Assembly: GCA_026874595.1 (NCBI GenBank)
Contig: CM049309.1
Location: 90,604,723 to 90,668,722 of the forward strand
Length of the DNA stretch: 64,000 bases
Reading direction: 5' to 3'
Origin: Sipunculus nudus
Lineage: Eukaryota; Annelida; Sipuncula; Golfingiida; Sipunculidae
Position 1 is the first letter of the stretch. Each line of letters starts with the position of its first letter. This document shows positions 47,901 to 59,900 of this stretch, in pieces. The position numbers and the translations under genes were made by a program. Below the pieces are notes generated by a model. The model had not been told where the DNA came from, did no database searches, and was given only the letters and a program-made list of their open reading frames with translations.

Positions 47901-50900
47901 AAAGTTATGAGCCCAAATATAATGCACTTTGTAAAAATCAGGAAAGATATTTACTCACATAACTTGATAAGCATTAAAGCTAGAGACTATTTTAGGTATA
48001 TAAATTTATTTAATCAAAATTTAATTGTATACCCAAAATTAGATCTGAATTTTGTAATTTTTTAAAGATATTAGCATTAATATAAAATCAGTACCTTAAA
48101 TTTTGTCCAACTCTGACCATGGCACCTTTTTTTTCCTGAGAGTACATTTGATTTAATTTTCACAGCAGGTACACATAAGTAATTAATCTGTGAAATTCTG
48201 AATTTGAAAATAAAAAGCTAAAAAAAATAGGCTGGTTATTGAAGTTTCATTCAGAGGCTTTGTTGTTTTATTTACTTCTCCAGGCTGCCCACTTCTGGTC
48301 ACTACAGCCATTCCTGAGTAACCTCATTACTATTAGTGATGCAACCCTGGTCCATCAACCCTGCTGTCTCAGGTGTGCAGTTATTCTCATGTCACACCCC
48401 TCCCCCACCACCAAGTTTATTGCAATAATTGTTATTGTTCGAACTGTATTTCTTTAATGGTAAAGTTGTTTCCACTCCAATGTACAAAACTTTCTTTGAG
48501 TACTCCAGACGATGCCATGTTGTGGTGATGAAGCATTTTTAAAGAAATTAATTTCCATTTTAATCATTTAATAAAAATATAATTTTACGCATCAATAGAC
48601 ATAATTTGAAAATATATGAGCCAAATCATGGAAAAATGAAAGTGCAATTTAGAACTGTGAATTCTAAATCAAGTGTTGTTTTCAAATATATTGTTTTGCA
48701 AATTCAAATAATATATTTTATAAAAAATCAATACATCTGTGTGCATAATGTGATGTTACCTGATCAAATTAGTCATAGATTCTGATGCAGTTTAGAATTG
48801 TGAATCAACTTTAATTTTAAAAATATATATGTTATACGGTAAATGCAAAGTAAATTTATAAACATGAAAAAAAAATTAATGAAATAAAAAATGAGGATCT
48901 AGTGCAAACATTCGTTCATTATTCTACTGCCTCAGTGGCATTGGAATTTGCTTTGTTTTTCCATCAATCTGCCTGTTTTTATATAGTTAATAATTATGAA
49001 TACTTTTTTTCTGTTACACTGTTGAATTAAATTTTATATCCTGTATGTATATGCAAAGGTGTTGTAACTCTACCATGCCTACATGCTTCAGTTTCAACAT
49101 AGGAAACATATGGTCAGATCACAAAATATTATTTGCAACAATATCTTCAATCTTATCAACCATCCATGGCCTATATTACCTGTTCCTCTCCGACTTTATC
49201 TCCATTTGATATTATTTTAAGATTTTTAGCTCAGCTGACTATAAGTCATCTGAGCTATAGTCGTGGTCCATTGTCCGTCGTCCGTCCGTCTGTCCGTAGA
49301 TGTGGCACGTTTTGAAACCGTAAGACCTAGGAATCCAAAGTTCGCCATAATGTTAGATGTCCATAAGATTTCCTACCAAGCCAAAAACTGGGTCTTTGCG
49401 ACTTCATTCTCCTTTGAGAAAATAAGGAAAAACCTCATTTTTTTATTAAAAACCTATTTTCACACTTCAGGACCACCTAATATCAAAACCACTCATCTGT
49501 TTTTCCTCATATTTGCCATAAATATTCCTCTATATAGTTCCTAAGTACATGCCAGAAATTCGGTCTGTATTATATAATTTTAAAAAGTTATGGGCTCAAA
49601 CATGATGCATTTTGTAAAAAATCAGAAAGATATTTAAACGCTTAACACAAAACATGTTAAAGCTAAGGACTTTTTTCCAGTAATATCACTTTTATTAAAA
49701 AAAATTAAATTGTATACCCAAAATTAGATCAAATTCTTTCAAATTTTTTAAAATAGTAGCAAAAATAAAAAAATGGTACCTTTTATGGATTTAATTTTCA
49801 CTGCATGTACACATAAGGATTTAATCTGTGAAAAATCCGAAATTTGAAAATAAAAGCTTCAAAATTAGGCTAGTTATTGAATTTTTTGTAGGCTCCTGTT
49901 GTATTCCCTTACATTGTCAAGCAGTCCACTTTGGTCACTGTAGGTCATTCAGTGCACCTCTCTATGCTCCCCAGGCTGTTGGCATAATGTTATGCAATCC
50001 CATCACTAGGGCAAGCCCTCTCTCCACTGAGTTGAGCTTGATCAGGCTGTCTGCAGTAAATACCAAACCACAGGGAGCCTTTTTCTCCCCCCCCCCCCCC
50101 CCACCCCCACCCTATTCTGTTGACAGACCTGTACTATGAACTAGATGAATCTTTAAATTAACATTTTTCAGCAACGAGCAGTAAACAACAGAGACCCCTC
50201 CCCCCACCCACCCCTTCAATACACAGGACTAATAAACAAGATGAATCTTATAATTTTAATGTTAAATTAATTCTTTTTGATGAGACTTGGACAATTTTGA
50301 TTTTTTAAAGAAAAAATTTTCAGAAATTTAATCCTAATGTTCAGATGTGATAAAATATTAGGATCTAATGTAAGTGCTAACTGACAAGATTTAAGAAGAT
50401 AAAAATACTTTGTAGCATTTTATTCATATCTCTTAAAGTTGGCCAGGCCTAGGTGTGAATAACACTGTTAACTTAGTATTAAAATTATGAATATTGGTCA
50501 AACTTTGTAGGATTAATTTTTAACTCTTATGGCCATATATTTAACTTATGAAAACATAATTACCTTCACACATTATTTGTTTATGAAATGTTACTTTTAT
50601 ATAACACTTACAGTAGGCCTATTTGTTCCCTTGGTGCATCACTAAATAGTTTAGCTCATGTCCATTTTTCTATAGTTTCATTTTAGCAGGGCCATTTTCT
50701 CATAGCTTTTCTAATGATAATATACATGAAAAACCAAAAGAAATAAAAATATTTTGCAGTTACTTATATTTTTCAAAATTCAGCTGAGCAATGTGACCCA
50801 TGGGTCCCTTGTTAACTTCAAGGTCAACTTCAGCTGAGCACAGTGACCCATGGGTCCCCTGTTCAGACTTGTACACAAATTTAAAGAACCTGCATCATTT

Positions 50901-53900
50901 GCACATATATATCTGTCACCACGGAAAATGTTGAAAATCCATTCGAAAAGTTCTTCAAACTACTTGCTTTTGCAAACACAATTGAAAATACTAAAATGGC
51001 AGCAATCTAAGTTGATCTAGAATTTCTGTGTCAGAGATCAACTGAGCATTATGACCCATGGTCACTTGTTTTCAGGTTACTGGTAAAAAGTCTTTCTTTA
51101 AAAAACACAGAAATTAGAATTAGCATGTTAGCATTGTTAGACTCAAGGTTTGTGACTTATTGCTGAATACGCTTATGATACTGTGTTCCTGCTGCATTAT
51201 GTATGTGTTATATCTCAGTGTGTAGTCAGTCCTTGTACATCTGATAAAATGCCTCTGTGCATCTACAGCAGGTGCGATGCAGCCATCAACTGATTCTTCA
51301 CATTCCTGTATTGCCTGCAGTGTTCATACTGATTTAGATCACAGATATCTCTGCCTGTGACTGTTGTAGTTATCTAAAAAAATATTATCAAACAATATAT
51401 TGTACATATACCACAGCTAATTGGTCATCACATATATATAGACTCTGCCACAGTACAAGGTGAAGACATTAAAAGTTCACCAGGAGTTTTTGTTTTACGC
51501 ATTGCACACATTGTGGCACAAATTTATTAGTGGAGAAAGGTTTCTGTGACACTGGTGGTGGGTTTATGGTTGATGTAGTTCATAGATGTATCTATGGATA
51601 CAAGAGAATCGATTCATACATCAGTAGCTCTGAAATATGTCTGTGAATCTGAACATTTTTGATACATGGATACATTTCAGAGCTATTGGAAAAAGTATAC
51701 AGACCTGATGAAATAGCAAAACTAGCAGAACAAGTTTTTAGGTAATTCTAAATCAGTTTCATATATAAAGTATTGTGATTCCTGATTGTGAGACTTTGTG
51801 AGGCAAGCAGAGGATGTTACAACGTGCTATGAACATCTGACATGGTCACCTGGCTACATAAGCACAGCGTACATTTTCTTCATATGGCACATTTTCATAG
51901 TGCTTCATCACCCATGACAAACTCTAAATGTCATTATGTCTGCCCTCTCATGAGGGGAGACATATAGTGTTTGGTCTGTGGTCAGCATCAGTTGTTGGTG
52001 TAATCATCCATTGTTGTCTTTGTCATTACTCATGAATGCAATAACTTTTGAATGACCCAACATTTTTTCATTAAATTTTGAATTTAAACTGGTTCTACCA
52101 ATATCTCAGACTAGTTCGAAAGCAAGTGACCTTGCCTATCATTAGGGTCAAACAGGCCAGATAGGCATGTGAGGCTAAGTTTATCACATCAACAACCTGC
52201 GGTCGGCTACTCAGTTACAGTCTGTTGTGATATTTTGTTTGAACAGGTTAATTACCCCGGCCTGGGCATTCTGATTAAAGTGAACGAGATCAACACCGGC
52301 CGGCGGGGCGGTGTTTTCACACCTACTGCCTATGCTTGGGTGCACTGTTGGCACTCTGTATCAACATTCATCTGGCTACTTTTGTTTTGAATCGGGCGAT
52401 CTTTAATACCATTTTTATTCTGGATTTTTTTGTCATTGTTAAGATTTTGGATGAATGTTCAAATTTCGGATCTCCGTTTTCTTTTGTTATTTCAGATGGA
52501 TAAATGGTCTTTGGATATTCAGTTTCTACTGTATTTTAGATTTTTAAGTTCAAGGTCAACTTCAGCTGAGCACAGTGACCCATGGGTCCCTTGTTTTACT
52601 ATAAAATGACAAGAATCATGTCATGTTCTCAGCTGTGATTCCATCTAGTATCCCAAAAAGTGGTGTGCTTATTGAACACAAATGGATGCCCTGTAGTCTT
52701 CAGCCTGTCTGTCTGTTCATCTGTCTGTCTTTCTGTCTATCAGTCCATCCAAACAAATTTGTATCCATATGATAACTCCAGGTTGGATTGACATGTAGAT
52801 TTCAAACATGACTTATACATGCCCACCACTAAAGAAAGAACCTACAAGACCTTTATTCTGAAAAAAATTCATAAAAAATATCCTTATTGACAAATTTAGC
52901 TTAGTGTCGAGACCTCTGGGTCCCTAGTTGGAATTTGTGCTTTGTAAGTGTGTTAGAATTGCACTGTTAGTATTGACTATTAAAGAATTGGGACTATATA
53001 AATACTATCTATTATTTTATTATTTGGTCTATGCAAAAAATGACCTCAGAAAGTTATAAGATATCCAAGGAGTTCTTAAGAAAGATGGAACTCATGGTGT
53101 AGATTGGCTTATTGAAATTGTGCTAAGCTTGAGCATCCATTAGCAAGGCATGTTTTGTAACTGTTTCTGTTCCAATTTTGACAGCCAAGTGGATAAGAGG
53201 GAAAACTCCTACCAGACCTGAAACCTTTGCTCTCTAACTAGCTGTGTATTTAACTGTTAATGTCATACTTTGTTTGTTAAGAAAATGGTCATACAAACCC
53301 TGTGTGTTTACTGAAAAAACTGCTCTTTTTCTTTCCAGGTGAGGTCCTAAGAGGGGACAGAATTGTCAATACACCCTTTGTGGTAAGCCCAAATTCATCC
53401 CAACAGTCCTGGTATTTAACTCGTTGAAGAATCATGGTCGTGTCTCTTTAGTACTTTGATAGTTCTTTATTGTCCCAAGTAGACTTTACTTGAAATTTAG
53501 TTTCTTAAGGTTTTTGGAGGTTATGAGTGCTCTCATGAAGGCCAGTGCTGTCACTATTTTGTATTATTATATTAAAATGTATTATGCTTTTCAGGAAATA
53601 CCTTTTATTTTTTCAAGTGTAGATACTTTTTCTTTGACCTGAAACAGTCGGAAAGATTGTGAAAGATTGAATCTTCACACATATAAAAGACTTGGTGATA
53701 AGTACTTAGTGATATGTTTATTAAGTGTTTTAGAACAGCTCATCTTGTTTTGTAAGTTTTTGTCATGTTTTAATCAGTGTGTGAGGAACTGAGTGAAATA
53801 TGTTGAGGATGGGCAATTTTATGTCTTCACAGCATTACAGGAATCATTGATGAAGTGGTGTATCTAAATATCACACATTTAGACAGATGTTGTTCAGATG

Positions 53901-56900
53901 AGCATCATTTAGCATGGATTTCTATGTATATGATACACAAATATTATCATGTGAAGTTTTCATATAAGGCTTAGTTTGTGACTTACCCATGCTTGACAGA
54001 GATTTAAACAAACCAGAACAAATATTTGACCATGAAGCAGGTTACTTTCAAATTTCTAAAATCAGTGTGCTAAATATGTAATGGTGACTTTATCTGTTAC
54101 TGTTTACAGGTCCACATGGCTGAAGGCAAGGGCTGTCAAGTCCTGTGTAACTCTCAGGAGAAACCTTCAACATTTTCAAAAGAAGATTCAGCAAATGTAG
54201 CCAGCAAAATCCGTGAGGCCTACAGTGTCCATTTGTAAGTAAATTGAAAATGGTAGATTATCAACTAACCCTGTGTGTCAGAGGGATCTTGAGGCACTGT
54301 TGGAGCCTGGATATATAAAATGATGAGCTCCAGGAACTCCCAAAAACAAATACATGTTGGTTTGATAATAGGGTTACTTGGAACTGCCAAGATGTATTCT
54401 ACTAGTCTCATCTTCTGATGGGATTTTCATATTATTGACATGAAATGCAAATTATGAACTGGCCCAGTTCGAGGCCTACCAGTTCTGACAAGTTGCAATA
54501 CAAGTGTCACTTCCTAATCTGCATTACTATTGTATTAAGAGTCAATATGCCAGTCTTTAATGTAACATTTTTTTCCTTTTAATCTGTATGGGTAAGCATG
54601 TCATCATGAAAAACTCGGGGTTTGATAGCGGTTTATACAGGTAAAGCTACATTACATTAAAATTTGCTCCACTTAAGAGATGTCATGAATTCTATTGCCT
54701 GAGTGGTTGATTTCCGGGTACTAGCTGACCTTTGAAGCTGTGTAGTGTAAGTTAAAGCCCCGGGTCACTTGTGCAATGACCTTTACAGCCCACAGGTCTA
54801 CTAAGCCTTCCGTGATGATATCCACAGTTGTAAACTCCCATATTTATTGAGAACCATTAGCTTGAGATTTCAAGCGTTTTGAATAACAATGTTCTAACAT
54901 TACACGTGAGCTGTGAATTCTTTAATGAGATGGCCACATATGCACCTAAATTCCACAGGAACAGACATTGTTTGGTGTCATGACAGATCTGGTTTAACAA
55001 AGCTTAGGTTGCTAGACATCCAAGCCATTTGAACATAATCACTGATAACAATGAAAATTGGACTTTCCAAATATAATCACAGAATAAAAATCATTAGTCT
55101 CAGTAGATATAATATCAGTAAATTTAATGTTGTGTGTATTTTTCTTTTAACTGACTGGTCAATAAAGCGTTCATTATCCCCTTGTTGACTGATCAGTTTC
55201 TGTCCTTTCAGTAACACTGCATGTGCCGCGCCTTGATGTTCAGTTATAACAATTAATTCCAGGGTTACTTTATTCAATTTGAGAGCCCATTTCAATATTT
55301 TCTTGAGAGAAATAGAAATACATTCAAACTAAATTATTCTTTCCATCTTTCAGTGGTCTTTTGTCAGTTCAAAATATGCACAATGTGGCGGATTTGGACG
55401 CATCGAGCGTGCACAAACTAATGAATCCAGTCTACTTTTGGCGATCTTAAAGCATTTAAATAGCTGCTCTAGTGTGATATTATTTTGTTTCAGACTGTTA
55501 ATTATATTCATACAGTCATTTAACTTGATATTAGTATTTCTAATCTTCCTTAAAGTACTAGGAAACAGCAATAATGACATCGTTTCACAGCACAAAGTGT
55601 TATCACATGTAACTGACACTGGGACTCCAATCCACTCTTCAAATCTTACCTTACAATTGAACCCTGACTTTAAATGAAATGATACTGTTGTTTTTTCCTT
55701 ATATAGAAGGATTTTATTTAAACTGTTTTTATGTTTAAATAGTTTATAAACCACGATAGTAATATGGGGACATTGGCTGTACTGCAGGAAGCCATGATAC
55801 TTGAATTCCATAAGTACCAGGTAGTTTGGATGCCTTTTGATTTTGGGTGCAACTTATGCCCCCCAAAAAATTAATTATTTGTCTCTCACACACCGCCAGC
55901 ATCACTTTAAACCCCCGCGTCAAATGTTTTATTGCCCAAGTGATGGGGTGTTCAGGTAATATTGTTGATCCCTACTAAAAGAAAAGTTTGTGACTTTGCG
56001 TCAGTCTTTTTCCCTCCTAATGATACTTGGAACATTCTTACCCATAAAAATACTTTAGAACAGAAGTTTCTACAAAACTTTTGACCAGTTTGACCTTAAC
56101 ATCATTCAGTTATGATTATTATATCTCATATTCCATCTTTGTGAATATTTTCTTAAGCGGCCGTATGCGGTGCCAGTGCCCAAGGCTTATGATGTGTTAA
56201 TATGCTTGGTTTCCGTAGAAAAAAAAGTCAATCTTTAAATAAACAGAATTGGTATTCAAGTGTATAATTTTGTCAAATAATGTGAATATAATGCCTGCTT
56301 TCACTGTCATGCTTTGTGAATGTTTGATGAGAATAAACATGGCTACCATTGCGGCCCATCCGTAGAGATTATGTTTTGATGAACTTTCAATATACTTATT
56401 TTGCAATTAAAATTTAAATAAAAAATCAACAAAGATAATATTATATTGAAATAAATTTCTATTGTTTTTCCTTATTAAATGACCTTGGGTCTTGTTTTAA
56501 CTCAGAGTGACTATCTTGCATTTCAATGAAAAGTGCCCCATGTCATGACTGTTGGCATGGCCCGTCTGTTCAGGATTCACCGTGAGATTTTGACACTGGT
56601 AGTCCAATATAATCTGGTTTGCATGTTAATATTGCAAGTTAAAGAAATAACAATGTCCCATATTTTGAAAATTCTGTCAAACTTTTGACTAATTGGACAT
56701 ATAGATTGTTTATTTTCTTACATTTTAACCATTGGATGTCATTTCTGTGCCAGTGCATGAGAAATAACAATATTTTATGCTATTTTCATTGGGAAAAAAA
56801 TAAAAATAAAAAGCTACCTGCCGACATCATTTAGAAAAAGATGCCTGAGAAATATTTTTTTTGGCCTTATATTATGAATTTCCTGAAAAAAACTTTTACG

Positions 56901-59900
56901 GCTATTTCTCAAGTGAACCTTAATGTCAGGGTATGACTTGTAATATGGATGCGACTTCTGCAAGGAATTTCTGGTAACTCGGAACAATTATACCTGGAGT
57001 CTATATACCTCATCCAAATACTGGTTCCAGTTATACTTTCTTCTGACTTAACCCAGGTCATAGACAGGCATCAGATCTAGCATGATTTGGGGATATGACA
57101 TTTGATGTCAAAGAAATGGTACATTTTCTGATGGCTCTGACAATCCATTTGAAAACTTATCAAGATATATTTGCCAGATATAGTGCAGTTGGACCAGTTT
57201 ACTCTTTTGGTGGGTTCCTTGAGACAGTGCTTTATTTTTAATTATAAATATCCAACCTCTGCTGCATTCATGTCAGATGTAGTATCAATTGTGCTAACTT
57301 CCTCCAAGCTTACATTTTGGTCATAACTGCGGTATGTGCATGTATGTGAATAAAGTAAACTTAGCTGTATTTATCACTCATTTTTTACATCTAATACTTA
57401 ATGTTATTGAGACAGACTAATAAACCACAAATGTTCATCCAGTTTAGTATACATAGTTATATTATTACAAAGTATGATGGTGTCCTGTTCTAGGCTGACT
57501 GACAATTTGCCCTGTGCCACCAAGTTCACCATGCCGGAGACAAATGAGGTCCAGTATGAGCATGGATACAAGCTGGGCTATGTCAAAGATGATAAGGTGA
57601 GACACATTTAAAAAACAGACCACTGCTGTAACAATGCTAGCATTTATAGCTTGTTCATTCATTTACAAACACTTCTAAATGTGTTGTTTTTTTATAAGGA
57701 TCAATTTTGGCAAATGACAGCACCTCAGTTTTCATCAGTAAAAGAGATATACCTGTAATGTAGAGGTTATAACCACTGTAATTTTCACTAAGACTATTTC
57801 TAAGAAACTGGTTCCATAATTGAGGAGTGTTTGTTATTGATAGGTGCATGTAAACAAAGGTTTTCCTGTAGTTTCTTGGATTTACAAATCCCCCTGCCCT
57901 TGTAAAATTTTTGTGAACCTCATAAATTTTGCAGTATTGCATATTTTGTCCCTAAATTTTAAACACAAGTTTTTTCAACCAAGTTCTAAGACAATTTTGA
58001 AATCTGGTGACCTTGGCCTTGTTCTTCAAGTTAAATCTGCCAAATTATTCTTCTATCTCTTGGATTTCTTGTAAATGTGATAATTATTGCATATTATTCT
58101 CACATATTCATCACATCAGCTATTTCCATCCAGATTTTTTGAAAGAACTAAAAACTTAGTGACCTTGACCCTGATCTTCTAGGTCAAATCTGGGATCATT
58201 AAGACCCCTGTAACATTTGAAATACTGCAGATTCAGCTCATCCAAGTTATTTCTTTTGATTCAGTATTCAGAAGAATTTGTGTACATTAAATGGGGTCAA
58301 AGGTCTTTGTGATTGCCATATTTTGCATTATTGTGGTGTCCTTTGTTTGTATTTATAAAACATGGGTTTGTATTTTAAGATTGCACAAAAGTTATTTTGA
58401 GAATTATGGTGCATCTATTGTACTATAAGATTCTGAAGACTTTTCATCTATGCTTTAATGTAATCTTATTCATTTGTTTCAGACTTATATCAACAACCAT
58501 CTGAAGTTGTATTTAAAATACCACACAGAAACAGCGTAAGTAACAAGGTCCAAATCTCCAGCTTGTCATTTGTTCCCTGAGATTACTGTCTTGTTTTCCT
58601 TGAACTCTTTGACACTCATGTGGTTAGACCCTTTTTGTAAGACTTTATACATAAGTTTAGCTCTTAGGCCAAAAGCTAGTCAGGCTTTTCTCCCAATCAG
58701 CTGTAAACAACAGGTATATATGGAAGAGTAGTTCAGCTTTCACTTTTGATGTTTTCTTTCAGCTTTGCTTGGTTAAACTGTGACATTTTTAGTGAACCTG
58801 TGAGCTTATGTGATGGTGTGGTGGCATTAGTTTAATAATGAAAGGACTTAAAGATACTTTTGTAAACAAAGCTAGTAGATTTATTGTATGAACAGACTGA
58901 GCTCATTGGGTACATAAGCATAGGTGTTCAGGTAACATACATAATTGGTGTCCATATCTTGTTTATGTGCAAGATATATCCATGAATAAAATGTAGCTGT
59001 ATTCTGATTTTGCTTTCAATAGACATCTGTCATTTTTCTAACATTTTGATAAAAAAAATCTGATGAAAATGCAGCTTAAAAAAGCATTGTAGCCAAAGTC
59101 ATTCAGTATGTATAAGCAGATTTGGCAGCATGCCAAAGTTTTGTCTGTACCTGTTAATAGCTTGGCAAACTGCCAACTATTTCAGATTTGGCAACAGGCC
59201 AAGTTTCAGTCTGCCAACTGTATCAGAATTAACAACAGGTCTTGAATTCACTCAGTGCAGCCAGGTAAAGGTCAAGAGTTCACTCAGTGCAGTGGCTTCA
59301 GCTTGCAATTTATTCCGGATCACTCAAGGCAACTGCCATTCTCACCTGAGATTAGTCAGCCCAGTGCACCTGACTCAAGAGAAGTTTGATGTATTGGCCT
59401 GACTTTTTGACTTGTTCATGCATCTTTGATGCATTTGTCCTACACAAGAATGGTGTCGCCACCTACAATGATTTTTGCACAGTGAACTTTCTTGCTTATT
59501 TCTCAGGAAGGATTTGATAAATCAGCTTGAAATGGTGCATATCTATAGTAATCAGATAGTTTTGTTGAATACAAGACTTTAGACACCACCTACAATAAAT
59601 TTTGCACAGTGTATGACCGTATGCCCCAACTTATTTCTCAGGAGTGATTTGACATTTCAGCCAGATATTATGCATGTACATACCTCTTGGATACTTTTTT
59701 GTATATAAGTCCTGAGGCGCCACCTAAAATTGTTATTGGGTTTCAACTTTCATCCACATAGCTCATGAGTGATTTGAAATAACTGCCTGGAATTTTGCAT
59801 GTCCATACATCTTTGTTGGCTTTCTCGTACACAAGATTGGTTTCGCCACCAGCAATCACCTTTTTATGTTGTGTACATTCTGAGTAAAATTTATATAAAA

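Larger units (their letters stand above)
52840..57490. other. TM9SF4 introns 3 (end), 4 and 5, non-repeat parts
   Basis: Apart from exons at 53339 and 54110 and the open frame at 55350, no feature is supported. Confidence 0.4.
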
